This document shows positions 1-8,228 of a stretch of 33,941 bases of DNA, piece after piece. Source of the stretch: CAZXWK01 sp964644675 (GTDB lineage Bacteria > Actinomycetota > Coriobacteriia > Anaerosomatales > JAAXUF01); NCBI GenBank assembly GCA_964644675.1, contig CAZXWK010000023.1:1-33941 (forward strand). The letters are read 5' to 3'. The position numbers and the translations under genes are program-made. Positions within the stretch are counted from its first letter, which is position 1. The number at the start of each line of letters is the position of its first letter. The notes beneath the pieces were generated by a model. It did no database searches. It was not told the DNA's origin and saw only the letters and a program-made list of their open reading frames with translations.

Positions 1-272
1 TCGACCTCGCGCACACCACGGGCGACAGCCTCGACCGCATCCTCGAGCTCGTCGAACAGACCACCGTCGCGGCCAAGGAGATCTCGGCCGCCACGCAGCA
101 GCAGAAGAGCGCGACCGACCAGGTCGTCAAGGCCATGCGCGAGGTCGCGGCGGTCGCACAGCAGACCGCGGCGGGCTCGCGGCAGGTCGCGTCCTCGGCC
201 GAGGTCCTCTCGGGCATGGCTCGCGAATCGAGCCAGGTGGGCTCGGCGTTCTCGATCGTCGACGGCAACTAG
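1..272 (+). CDS. Methyl-accepting chemotaxis protein, C-terminal end (partial)
   Basis: Open from the window edge in the frame ending at the TAG at 270-272, giving about 89 residues. They read as the distal arm of an MCP cytoplasmic signalling coiled coil: a Glu/Gln/Ala-rich heptad pattern with KEISAATQQQKSATDQV, then VAAVAQQTAAGSRQV. This is the usual methylation-helix region after the hairpin tip. No sensing or HAMP part is visible. It lies 33 bases before cheA, so it is probably the cognate or co-transcribed receptor. The C-terminus lacks the NWETF-type pentapeptide that tethers CheR and CheB in enteric receptors. Confidence is high for the family; the ligand cannot be inferred. Confidence 0.88.
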   Translation, partial: DLAHTTGDSLDRILELVEQTTVAAKEISAATQQQKSATDQVVKAMREVAAVAQQTAAGSRQVASSAEVLSGMARESSQVGSAFSIVDGN

Positions 273-305
273 CGGGCTCGCGACAACGGCGGGGGAGAGA
301 ACCTG

Positions 306-2711
306 ATGGTCGAGTTCGACCGCAGCGCGTTCATATCGAAGTTCCAGGAAGAGGCTCAGGACCTTCTGCAGCGTCTGAACGAGGGCGTCATCACGCTCGA
401 GTCGGACCCTGACGACCGCGAGCTGATCGACCAGATGATGCGCGATGCGCACACGGTCAAGGGTAGCTCCCGCATGGTCGGCCTCATCGAGATCTCGGAC
501 GTCGCGCACTGGCTCGAGGACATCATGGTGCGTGTTCGCGACCGCGAGCTCGCCTACACCCCGGAGATGACCGACTCGTTCTTCGAGGCGCTGGACGCGA
601 TCGTCTACCTCACCGACAACGGCGGCGTGAACGTCGACAACCTCATCGACCTCGACGCGCTCAAGGAGAAGCTCGCGGCGATCGCCTCCGCCGGCTTGGC
701 GGACGCCGCTGAGGAGCCTCCGGCCGCGAAGCCCAAGCCCGCCGGGCGCGCCAAGAAAGCGGCCGCGAAGCCCGAGCCGCAGCCCGAGGAGTCAGCCGAG
801 CAGGGTGCACCCGAGGAGCCCGCGGACGCCGAGGCGGCCGCGGAGACCGAGGCCGAGATCGACGCCGAGACCGCCGAGCAGGCCGAGGAGGCCGCGGCGA
901 TCCTGAGCGGGGACGACGACGAGGAAGAGCACGTGGGCACCTCGCGCTTCCACTCAGAGGGCGAGCTCAAGTCGAAGACCCAGGCGACGATCCGTATCCG
1001 CACGTCGCAGGTGGACAACCTGCTCAACCTGATCAGCGAGGTCGTCATCTCGCAGATCAAGGCCGAGCAGCGCGTCAACGAGGTCCGTGCGATCCAGCTC
1101 AAGACCAACGAGGCGTGGCAGGCGTGGATACGGCTGAAGAGCCTCCTCTCGGCGCTGGGCGGCGACGACATCATGGACGCCGTCGGCGACGACGTCGAGC
1201 TCATCGACGACCTGCTCGCGGCGAGCCGTCGCGACATCGCATCGTTCATCAAAGACAACGCCGAGGACGTGTCGCGCACCTCGGTGGTCGTCAACGACTT
1301 GCAGGAGCAGGGCATGCGCCTGCGCATGCTGCCGGCCAACACGGTGTTCCAGACGTATCCGCGGGCGATCCGCGATCTTGCCAAGCAGTTCCGCAAGGAG
1401 ATCAACCTCGTCATCGAGGGCGGCGACACCGAGCTGGACAAGAAGGTCCTCGAGGAGATCAGCGACCCGCTCGTCCACATCATGCGCAACGCGGTAGACC
1501 ACGGCATCGAGGACCCGGCGACGCGCAAGGCGCTCGGCAAGCCCACGATGGGCACGATCCGGCTCGCGGCGCGCCAGGAGGGCGATCGCATCGTCATCGA
1601 GATCAGCGACGATGGTGCGGGCATCGATCCCGACAAGGTGCGCGAGAGCGCGGTGCGCAAGGGCTACATAACCGAGGCCGAGGCCAAGGCGATCTCGGAC
1701 CGGGAAGCCCAGTACATGATCTTCGAGGCCGGTTTCTCGACCGCGGCGATCATCACCGAGATCTCCGGGCGCGGCGTCGGGATGGACGTCGTGCGCGAGT
1801 TCGTGGTGGAGAAGCTCAAGGGCTCGCTCGACCTCGACTCCGTGGTCAGTCGCGGCACCGTCTTCAAGCTCACCATCCCGCTGACCCTCGCGATCATCCG
1901 CGCGCTCATGCTGCGCGTCGGCGATCAGGTCTTCGCGCTGCCGACCGGCTCGATCGAGGAGACGCTTCGCGTCGACCCGAGCGAGATCATCAAGGTCGAG
2001 GGGCGCGAGGTCATCCGTCGCCAGCGCCGGACGATCCCCCTCGTGCGCCTCTCCGACATCCTCGGCGTGGTGCCCGACCCCGCCCCGGCCAAGGTGCCGA
2101 TCGCCACGATCGGGTACTCCGGGCACCGCATGGGATTCATCGTCGATGCCTTCGTAGGCGAGCAGCAGATCGTCATCAAGCCCCTCGGCAGCCACCTCAA
2201 GAAGGTCGACAACGTCGCGGGCGTGACGATCCTGGGAGCCGGCGAGGTCGTGCCGATCCTCAACGTGCCCGACCTGATGACGAACGCGCGCACCCGTTCG
2301 GGGCAGCGCGTCGGCATGGTTCAGAGGGCCGAGCGACAGGGGCCGCGCTCGATCCTCATCTGCGAGGACTCGTTCACCACGCGCGAACTCGAGCGATCGA
2401 TCTTCGAAGCCGCCGGCTACCAGGTCGAGACCGCCAACGACGGAGCCCAGGGCTTCTCGAAGCTCAAGGACGGGCTGGTGGTGGACGCGGTGGTCACCGA
2501 CGTCCAGATGCCGAACATGACCGGCTTCGAGCTCACCCGGGCGATCAAGAGCGACCCGGCGCTCGAGGAGATTCCGGTCATCATCGTCACGTCGCTCGAG
2601 CGTGACGAGGAGAAGGCCGAGGGCATCGAAGCGGGTGCGGACGCCTACATCACCAAGTCCGTGTTCAACCAAGACACTCTGCTCGACACGGTCGAGCGTC
2701 TGATCCGATGA
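306..2711 (+). CDS. cheA: Hybrid chemotaxis histidine kinase CheA with C-terminal receiver domain
   Basis: 801 residues. Order: Hpt (P1) domain with phosphoacceptor His49 in AHTVKGSSRMVG; an Ala/Glu-rich low-complexity linker at about 130-215; the dimerisation helices (from about 230); the ATPase domain with N-box H391-IMRNAVDHG, DDGAGID from 435 and SGRGVGMD at 487-494; a CheW-like domain (about 540-670); and a receiver domain (about 680-801) with phosphoacceptor Asp732 in TDVQMPNMTG and the conserved Lys in YITKS. It autophosphorylates in response to receptors and passes phosphate to CheY/CheB-type receivers. The fused receiver may act as a phosphate sink or second output. No recognisable P2 (CheY-binding) domain lies between Hpt and the dimerisation helices; the acidic linker takes its place. 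The start has a GGGGGAGAGA ribosome-binding site. cheB follows after 19 bases. Confidence 0.95.
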   Translation: MVEFDRSAFISKFQEEAQDLLQRLNEGVITLESDPDDRELIDQMMRDAHTVKGSSRMVGLIEISDVAHWLEDIMVRVRDRELAYTPEMTDSFFEALDAIVYLTDNGGVNVDNLIDLDALKEKLAAIASAGLADAAEEPPAAKPKPAGRAKKAAAKPEPQPEESAEQGAPEEPADAEAAAETEAEIDAETAEQAEEAAAILSGDDDEEEHVGTSRFHSEGELKSKTQATIRIRTSQVDNLLNLISEVVISQIKAEQRVNEVRAIQLKTNEAWQAWIRLKSLLSALGGDDIMDAVGDDVELIDDLLAASRRDIASFIKDNAEDVSRTSVVVNDLQEQGMRLRMLPANTVFQTYPRAIRDLAKQFRKEINLVIEGGDTELDKKVLEEISDPLVHIMRNAVDHGIEDPATRKALGKPTMGTIRLAARQEGDRIVIEISDDGAGIDPDKVRESAVRKGYITEAEAKAISDREAQYMIFEAGFSTAAIITEISGRGVGMDVVREFVVEKLKGSLDLDSVVSRGTVFKLTIPLTLAIIRALMLRVGDQVFALPTGSIEETLRVDPSEIIKVEGREVIRRQRRTIPLVRLSDILGVVPDPAPAKVPIATIGYSGHRMGFIVDAFVGEQQIVIKPLGSHLKKVDNVAGVTILGAGEVVPILNVPDLMTNARTRSGQRVGMVQRAERQGPRSILICEDSFTTRELERSIFEAAGYQVETANDGAQGFSKLKDGLVVDAVVTDVQMPNMTGFELTRAIKSDPALEEIPVIIVTSLERDEEKAEGIEAGADAYITKSVFNQDTLLDTVERLIR

Positions 2712-2730
2712 TCGCGAGGCGAACGCGCTG

Positions 2731-3777
2731 ATGCCGATGGGCAAGTCGCAGTTCCGCGTCGTGATCGCGGACGATTCTCTCGTCGCGCGCGAGATGCTCG
2801 CGCAGATCCTGCTGTCCGACCCCGACATCCAGGTCGTGGGTCAGGCCGCCAACGGCGAGGAGGCCGTGGACCTGGTCTCCCGTCTGAGGCCCGACCTGGT
2901 CACGATGGACATCCACATGCCCAAGATGGACGGGCTCAAGGCGACCGAACGCATCATGGCGTTCACGCCCACCCCGATCCTGGTCGTCTCGTCGTCGGTG
3001 CACGGCGAGGGCATGGGCAGCGCGTTCGATGCGCTCGACCTCGGTGCGCTCGAGGTGATCAAGAAGCCGGAGCCGCGTGACTGGGCCGACCTCGAGCGGA
3101 TCGGCCGAGAGGTCATCCGCAAGGTCAAGATCCTGGCGAATGTGAAGGTCATCACCCACATCCGCGGCCGGCACGATCGCCGCGGCGCCGCTGTGGGCGC
3201 GCCGCGCTCGACGGGCGCGGGCCGCGGTATCGTCGCGGTCGGTTCCTCGACCGGCGGGCCGTCGGCGCTGCTCTCGGTGTTCGAGGGCCTTCCCGCCGAG
3301 CTGCCGGTGCCCGTGCTCGTCGCCCAGCACATCGCCGACGGGTTCATCCCCGGCCTCGTGTCGTGGCTCGATGCCGGGTGCCGCGTGAAGGTGGTCGCGG
3401 CGGAGGAGGGGACGCACCCCGAAGCCGGGGTCGTCTATCTCGCGCCGACAGGCAGCAACATGGTGCTCGACGGCAACACCATCCGCTTCGCGCGACCCGA
3501 CAAGGGCCAGCTCTACATCCCGAGCGCCGATACGCTCTTCGACTCCGTGGCCCGCTCTTTCGGCAAGCGCGCGATCGGCGTGCTCCTCACGGGCATGGGC
3601 GCCGACGGTGCCCAGGGGCTGAAGCACATGCGCGACCTCGGCGCGTCGACGATCGCTCAGGACGAGGCGACCTGCACCGTCTTCGGGATGCCCAAGGCCG
3701 CGATCGACCTGGGCGCCGCCGAGAAGGTGCTCCCGATCGAAGACATCGCGGGGCGGATCGTCGAGCTTCTGCGCTAG
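2731..3777 (+). CDS. cheB: Chemotaxis response regulator protein-glutamate methylesterase CheB
   Basis: 348 residues with the standard CheB layout. The N-terminal receiver has acidic residues D14/D15 and phosphoacceptor D60 in VTMDIHMPKMDG. After a short linker comes the methylesterase/deamidase domain, with the catalytic triad visible as S173 (GSSTGGPSA), H200 (VAQHIADG) and D292 (TGMGADGAQG). It demethylates receptor glutamates when phosphorylated by CheA and so drives adaptation. It follows cheA closely and is probably in the same operon; CheR and CheW are not in the window. The first ATG is used here, but an ATG two codons downstream is equally possible because the ribosome-binding site is weak. 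Family assignment is secure. Confidence 0.95.
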   Translation: MPMGKSQFRVVIADDSLVAREMLAQILLSDPDIQVVGQAANGEEAVDLVSRLRPDLVTMDIHMPKMDGLKATERIMAFTPTPILVVSSSVHGEGMGSAFDALDLGALEVIKKPEPRDWADLERIGREVIRKVKILANVKVITHIRGRHDRRGAAVGAPRSTGAGRGIVAVGSSTGGPSALLSVFEGLPAELPVPVLVAQHIADGFIPGLVSWLDAGCRVKVVAAEEGTHPEAGVVYLAPTGSNMVLDGNTIRFARPDKGQLYIPSADTLFDSVARSFGKRAIGVLLTGMGADGAQGLKHMRDLGASTIAQDEATCTVFGMPKAAIDLGAAEKVLPIEDIAGRIVELLR

Positions 3778-3936
3778 TCGCCCTCGCCGGTCGGAGTCGA
3801 CCTGCGCTTCCTCTCGCGTGCCGAGCTGCCGCCGTGGCAGCGCGCGCTCGGATACCCCGCCGTTCACCGCCCGAGTGCGCCTTTCAGCGACGGGCAAGGC
3901 TTCTCAAGAACGGAATCTGCGCGATTACTCTAAGGT

Positions 3937-4010
3937 CAACGCTACGACGCTCCGATGATGCAGGAAGCAAAACCTCCCGCAGGCCGGCCGGCTACCGGGG
4001 GAGGAACCGG
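3937..4010 (+). promoter_or_regulatory. Structured leader RNA, candidate Moco/Tuco-type riboswitch
   Basis: A possible -10 (TACTCT, 3926-3931) is followed by a compact element just upstream of the hydrogenase operon. It contains CTCCGATGATGCAGGAAGC, then AAAACCTCCC pairing with GGGAGGAA (3973-3978 with 3999-4004), around a GC-rich inner region with GGCCGGCCGG and CTACC. From memory, the order CUCCGA, CCUCCC, UACC, GGGAGG matches the molybdenum/tungsten cofactor riboswitch pattern. The short distance between the first two blocks would fit the form lacking P3 that is associated with tungsten. The complementarity is seen directly; the class assignment is inference. A plain hairpin or attenuator is the alternative. 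Confidence 0.4.
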
Positions 4011-4042
4011 CACGAAGAACCGACAATAAGGGGTGAGGGCGC

Positions 4043-5650
4043 ATGGCGCTCGGAGTCTATCTCTCCCGCTGTGGAGGGAGGGTCGACGATTCGCTCGACG
4101 TGGATGCCGCACTGGAGAACGTCCGCGGCTCGGCGAGCGTGGTACGTGTCGTCGACGATCTGTTCGATCCGGCGACCGTCGATCGGATAGAAAGCGACAT
4201 CTGTGACCGCGGCCTCGACGCCGTGGTGCTCGCCGGCCACTCGGCCGATCACTACACCAAGTCCCTCTCGGCGGGGCACCTGAGCGAGCGGCTCGTCTCG
4301 GCGGGGGTCAATCCCAACCGAATCGTCGCGGCCAACATCCTCGAGCAGGTCGCGCTCGCGCATCCCGGCGACCGGGAGGGCGCGACGCGCAAGGCCGGCG
4401 CGATCATCGACGTGGCGGCGCGGTTCGCGCAGATGTCGCCGGCGGTCGAGGGCATCGCGGTCGAACCCAAGCGCTCGGTGATGATCCTGGGCGTGACCTC
4501 CGAGGCGATGGTCGCGGCGCAGCGGCTGCTCCAGCTGGGATACTCGGTCATCCTGGCCGATCGCGGCTCGGGCACCGAGATCGCGCGCAACGCGACCACG
4601 CTCAAGGCGACGTGCGGCTACGTGCTCGGCCACTGGCAGGCCGAGTTCGTCGACGACGCGCGGGTGGCCGACGGTGAGGGCTGGCTGGGCGACTACCACA
4701 TCACGCTGGAGACGCCGACCGGTCCGCGCACCTACGAGGTGGGCGGCCTGCTGCTCGCGCGGCCGGACAAGCCCGAGTGGATCGAGGAACTCCGGACGCA
4801 CTTCAAGGTCGACATCGACGACGACGGCTTCGCCCGCTCGCTCGACCCGCAGACCCATCCGGCCGAGACCGTGGACTCGGGCATCATGGTGGTGCCGCTC
4901 CGCGATCGCGACGCGCTGCACCGCGACAAGGTGGCGGCAGCCGACTCGGCGGCGATGGCGCTGGTCCTGAGACTTTCGCAGCCGACCGTCATGCACTTCT
5001 CCGATACCTCGGCGGTCGACGAGTCGCTCTGCGGCGGTTGCGCGACGTGCGTGCGGACGTGCGCGTTCGGCGCCTGCACCATCGACGAGAACGGCCGGAG
5101 CCACGTCGACGTCCGGCGCTGCCGGGGCTGCGGCAAGTGCGTCGTGAGCTGCCCGGTGGGCGCGCGCGACATCGTCTCCTCCCCGCACGACTTCCTGCTG
5201 GAAGCCGTCCGCACGCTCGCGAGCGTGCCGAGCGACGACCAGCGCGTGCTCGGTTTCCTGTGCGGCGGCTGCGGCTACCCTGCCGCGGACAACGCGTCGA
5301 CCTTCGTGGCCGAGCGCGGGAAGGGCTACCCGACGTCGTTCATGCCGCTGCGGATTCCCTGCGGCGGGCGTCTGGACACCCTCTACGTGCTCGAGGCGTT
5401 CAAGGCCGGCTTCGACGCGGTCTGCGTCTACCGCTGCCGAGAAGGCCACTGCCACAACCTGATCGGCAACCTCGATATGGACCGGCGCATCAACCTGCTG
5501 CGCGCAGTGTTGCGTTCCCGCGACATCGACGACGCGCGCCTGCGGATCGTCGACATCTCGCCCGGTGAGGGCGAGCGGTTCGTGGAGTCGGTCGAAGGCG
5601 TCTACGAGTCCGTCTCGCATCTCGCGAACGGCAAGGGAGGTGTGCTGTGA
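4043..5650 (+). CDS. Short HdrA-like / MvhD fusion iron-sulfur protein
   Basis: 535 residues. Residues 1-135 resemble the HdrA N-terminus (GVYLSRCGG; a GVNPNRIVAANILEQ stretch). Residues 144-178 look like the start of a Rossmann fold, but the glycine motif is replaced by ILGVTSEAM. A ferredoxin domain follows with two 4Fe-4S clusters (C330/333/336/340 and C360/363/366/370). Then comes an MvhD/FlpD domain (about 402-495) with C407, C410, C440, C461, C465 and C470. MvhD passes electrons from hydrogenase to heterodisulfide reductase-like modules, so this is the likely electron exit of the hydrogenase encoded next. It is shorter than full HdrA (about 650 residues) plus MvhD, and most of the FAD domain seems lost. 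No HdrB or HdrC is present. The start has a good AAGGGGTGAGG site; the end overlaps the next gene by four bases. Confidence 0.85.
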   Translation: MALGVYLSRCGGRVDDSLDVDAALENVRGSASVVRVVDDLFDPATVDRIESDICDRGLDAVVLAGHSADHYTKSLSAGHLSERLVSAGVNPNRIVAANILEQVALAHPGDREGATRKAGAIIDVAARFAQMSPAVEGIAVEPKRSVMILGVTSEAMVAAQRLLQLGYSVILADRGSGTEIARNATTLKATCGYVLGHWQAEFVDDARVADGEGWLGDYHITLETPTGPRTYEVGGLLLARPDKPEWIEELRTHFKVDIDDDGFARSLDPQTHPAETVDSGIMVVPLRDRDALHRDKVAAADSAAMALVLRLSQPTVMHFSDTSAVDESLCGGCATCVRTCAFGACTIDENGRSHVDVRRCRGCGKCVVSCPVGARDIVSSPHDFLLEAVRTLASVPSDDQRVLGFLCGGCGYPAADNASTFVAERGKGYPTSFMPLRIPCGGRLDTLYVLEAFKAGFDAVCVYRCREGHCHNLIGNLDMDRRINLLRAVLRSRDIDDARLRIVDISPGEGERFVESVEGVYESVSHLANGKGGVL

Positions 5651-6537
5651 GTAAGCCTACGCTCGCTACGGTCTCGCTGGGCGGCTGCGAAGGCTGCCAC
5701 GTCGCCCTCCTCGACGCCCACGAGGGCCTGCTCGACCTGCTCGGCCAGGTGGACCTGATCCACTCGCCGTTCTCGGGTAGCGAGGAGATCCCCGAGCACG
5801 CCGACGTCGTGATGGTGGAGGGCGCCGTGACGACCGAGGAGGACCTGCGCCGGCTCAAGGCCGCGCGCGCCGCCGCGGGGACGCTCGTCGCGATCGGCTC
5901 GTGTGCGGTGCTCGGCGGTATCGGCGGCCTGCGCAATCTCGACCGGCTGTCCGACGTGACCGCGAAGGCATTCGGAGAGGACGCGCGCAAGTCCGACCGG
6001 CTGCCGTCGCTCAACAAGCACGTGCACGCGATCACGCGCTACGTGGACGCGGACATCGCGCTCGCCGGGTGCGCGCCCGAGACCGAGCTGCTTGTCGCAG
6101 CTCTCTCCGCCGCGATCAGCGGCGAGTCCTTCGAGGCTCCGCGTCGCAACCTGTGCGACGAGTGCCACCGCACCAAGGACGCCATGCTCACGCACTCGCA
6201 GGACTTCGTGTCCGACAACGTCTACGCGCTCATGGAGCTCGAGACGATCGACGCCGAGAAGTGCCTGCTCGAGCAGGGGCTGCTGTGCATGGGGCCGATG
6301 ACCCGCGAGGGATGCGGCGCCAAGTGCACGGCGATGAACGTCCCGTGCCGCGGCTGCTCCGGCCCGAGCCGGCTCGACTTCGAGCAGGGCGGCAAGGCTG
6401 TCGACGCCCTCGCCGCGGTGCTCCCCGCCGGCGCGCTCATGTACATGGAAGACCTCATCGGAACCGGCTACCGCTTCTCGCTGCCGGTCTCGGTCTTTCC
6501 CGCGATCATGGACCACGAGGAGGCCGAGAATGTCTGA
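5647..6537 (+). CDS. mvhG: Group 3 [NiFe] hydrogenase small subunit (MvhG-like)
   Basis: 296 residues starting at GTG, with a strong AAGGGAGGTG site inside the end of the previous gene (overlap GTGA). The proximal 4Fe-4S ligands are clear: C14 and C17 (GGCEGCH), C86 (GSCAVLGG) and C142 (AGCAPE). The C-terminal half has further cysteines at 170, 173, 206, 214, 223, 227, 234 and 237, with a CMGPMTREGCGAKC stretch typical of F420-non-reducing/NAD(P)-type hydrogenase small subunits. There is no Tat signal peptide, so the enzyme is cytoplasmic. It relays electrons from the Ni-Fe site to the MvhD domain. Assignment to the Mvh (3c) branch rests mainly on the neighbouring HdrA-MvhD fusion; groups 3b and 3d are the alternatives. 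Confidence 0.9.
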   Translation: MSKPTLATVSLGGCEGCHVALLDAHEGLLDLLGQVDLIHSPFSGSEEIPEHADVVMVEGAVTTEEDLRRLKAARAAAGTLVAIGSCAVLGGIGGLRNLDRLSDVTAKAFGEDARKSDRLPSLNKHVHAITRYVDADIALAGCAPETELLVAALSAAISGESFEAPRRNLCDECHRTKDAMLTHSQDFVSDNVYALMELETIDAEKCLLEQGLLCMGPMTREGCGAKCTAMNVPCRGCSGPSRLDFEQGGKAVDALAAVLPAGALMYMEDLIGTGYRFSLPVSVFPAIMDHEEAENV

Positions 6538-7954
6538 GGTCATCACCCTCCCGCCCGTCAAGCGTATCGAGGGCCACGGCCGCGTCTCGCTCATGCTGGG
6601 TGACGACGGGCTCGTCAACGACGCGCACTTCGACGTCATCGAGTTCCGCGGCTTCGAGAAGATGCTCGAGGGGCGCATGGTGTGGGAGATGCCGCTGATC
6701 ACCAGTCGCATCTGCGGCGTCTGCCCGGTGAGCCACCACCTCGCGGCGGTCAAGGCGGTCGACGCGCTCTACGGCGTGAAGATCCCGCCCGCCGCGGCGT
6801 TGCTGCGAGAGCTGCTGCACCTGGGCGGTTTCGCGCAGGACCACGCACTGCACTTCTTCTTCCTGGCCGGGCCGGACTTCCTGACCGGCGACGGCACGGG
6901 AAGCCGGGACCTGCTCGGCGTCATCGAGGCGCAGCCCGAGCTCGCCAAGATGGCGATCTCGCTCCGTCGCTCCGGCCAGCGGATCGTCGAGATCGTCGGC
7001 GGGCGCACGAGCCATCCCGTCGCGGCGATTCCCGGTGGCATGAGCAAGGCGCTCTCGTCGGAGGGCCGTGCGGAGATCGCGAGCCTGGTCGAGAACATGC
7101 GTGGCAGCGCGGCCATCGCGGCGCAGACCTCGCGCGACGCGACGATGCGGCTGCTCGAGCAGTATCCGGACTACGCCGCCAAGCCCGTGCCCTACGTCGC
7201 ACAGACCGACAAGGACCGCTTCGCGCTCTACGACGGGCGCATCGCGGTGCTCGGCACTGACGGCAAGATCGCCGAGCAGTTCGACGCGGCCGACTACGCC
7301 GAACACATCAGCGAGCGCACGCTCACGGGCAGCTACGCGAACTCGCCGTACCTGACGTCACTCGGCCCGAAGGCCGGCAGCTACCGCGTCGGTCCGCTCG
7401 CTCGGCTCAACATGGTCAACCACATGCCCGGCGAGCTCTCGAACAAGCTGCTCGCCGACTTCCGTGCGACCCTGGGCCACCCGGTCTACCCCGTGCTCGC
7501 GTACCACTGGGCGCGCATGATCGAGCTCGTCGCCGCGGTCGAGCGCATGGCCGAGATCGTCGCCGACGACCGGGTCGTCTCGCCCGACGTGCGTGTGCCC
7601 GTCGAGCGCGGCGTCCGCGGCACGGGCACGGCGGCCATCGAGGCCCCGCGCGGGACGCTCATCCACTCGTACACTGCCGACGAGATCGGCAAGGTCATCT
7701 CGGCGAACCTGATCGTGGCGACCACCCACAACGTCGCCTCGCTCGACAGCGCCGTCCTCGAGGCGGTGGCGGGCGCTGGGCGCGACGACGCGCTCTCAGA
7801 GGCGAGCGTGCGAGCGATGGAACTGGGCATCCGGGCGCACGACCCGTGCCTGTCGTGCGCGACCCACGAGATCGGCCGCATGCCGCTCGTAGTCGAGCTG
7901 CTGGCAGCGGACGGCACGCTCATCGCCGAGAAGGGGGTTGGTGCGGATGGATAG
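6530..7954 (+). CDS. mvhA: Group 3 [NiFe] hydrogenase large (catalytic) subunit (MvhA-like)
   Basis: 474 residues. The N-terminal metal ligands are C62 and C65 in RICGVCPVSHH; the C-terminal pair is C440 and C443 in DPCLSCATH. These four cysteines bind the Ni-Fe(CN)2CO centre. By family rule the precursor is cleaved after His446, removing the last 28 residues once nickel is inserted, and a candidate protease gene lies convergently nearby. The N-terminal PVKRIEGHGR motif is also typical. ATG 6530 overlaps the small-subunit gene by eight bases and has a GAGGAGG site. The enzyme oxidises or produces H2 in the cytoplasm. Nickel insertion (HypA/B) and cyanide ligand genes (HypC-F) are not in this window. 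Confidence 0.93.
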   Translation: MSEVITLPPVKRIEGHGRVSLMLGDDGLVNDAHFDVIEFRGFEKMLEGRMVWEMPLITSRICGVCPVSHHLAAVKAVDALYGVKIPPAAALLRELLHLGGFAQDHALHFFFLAGPDFLTGDGTGSRDLLGVIEAQPELAKMAISLRRSGQRIVEIVGGRTSHPVAAIPGGMSKALSSEGRAEIASLVENMRGSAAIAAQTSRDATMRLLEQYPDYAAKPVPYVAQTDKDRFALYDGRIAVLGTDGKIAEQFDAADYAEHISERTLTGSYANSPYLTSLGPKAGSYRVGPLARLNMVNHMPGELSNKLLADFRATLGHPVYPVLAYHWARMIELVAAVERMAEIVADDRVVSPDVRVPVERGVRGTGTAAIEAPRGTLIHSYTADEIGKVISANLIVATTHNVASLDSAVLEAVAGAGRDDALSEASVRAMELGIRAHDPCLSCATHEIGRMPLVVELLAADGTLIAEKGVGADG

Positions 7955-8189
7955 CATCACGGCCCTCGACCAGCTGCGGGGCAAGCTCGAGTCGAGCTTC
8001 GGCAAGGCGCTCGCCATGATGATCATGGCCTCGGCGTCCAACGCCGCCGGCGTGACCACGGTGGGCCTGTCCAACGACGAGTTCCTCAGGCTCGCGGACG
8101 CGGTGTCGCGCGACCAGCGAGTGGTGGACATGTGGGGAGCCGCCGGCGCTGCGGACGCGGCCGAGCAGTGGAGGACGCTCGTGGCGTAG
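7947..8189 (+). CDS. Small hydrogenase-operon protein of unknown function
   Basis: 80 residues from ATG 7947, overlapping the large-subunit gene by eight bases, with an AAGGGGG site at 7931-7937. In-frame TTG 7938 and GTG 7941 lie too close to that site. The protein is probably all helical, rich in Ala and Met (KALAMMIMASASNAAG), and ends in an Ala-rich WGAAGAADAAEQW tail. It has no cysteine, so it is not a metallo-chaperone of the HypC type. Translational coupling to the catalytic subunit suggests a role in assembly or in the complex. I do not recognise the family. Confidence 0.7.
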   Translation: MDSITALDQLRGKLESSFGKALAMMIMASASNAAGVTTVGLSNDEFLRLADAVSRDQRVVDMWGAAGAADAAEQWRTLVA

Positions 8190-8210
8190 CGGTTGACGAG
8201 GCTGAGGGCG

Positions 8211-8227
8211 GCCCGCGACGAGCGGGC
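8211..8227. terminator. Small hairpin between convergent genes
   Basis: GCCCGC-GACGA-GCGGGC forms a 6-bp stem in the 39-base gap between the hydrogenase operon and the convergent maturation protease. There is no T-run on either side, so any termination function is a guess from position. Confidence 0.25.
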
Positions 8228-8228
8228 G

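Noticed and set aside
954..2828. Long open frame (624 aa) antisense to cheA
   Set aside because: Arg/Asp/Leu/His-biased translation typical of the antisense frame of a GC-rich gene; no ribosome-binding site and no recognisable domain. The same applies to 2665-3897, 3992-5620, 14867-16951 and 23463-25550 on the minus strand.
3937..4010. c-di-GMP-I (GEMM) or cobalamin riboswitch
   Set aside because: GCAAAACC recalls GEMM, but the GNRA-capped P2 and the second conserved half are missing; the cobalamin box is also absent.
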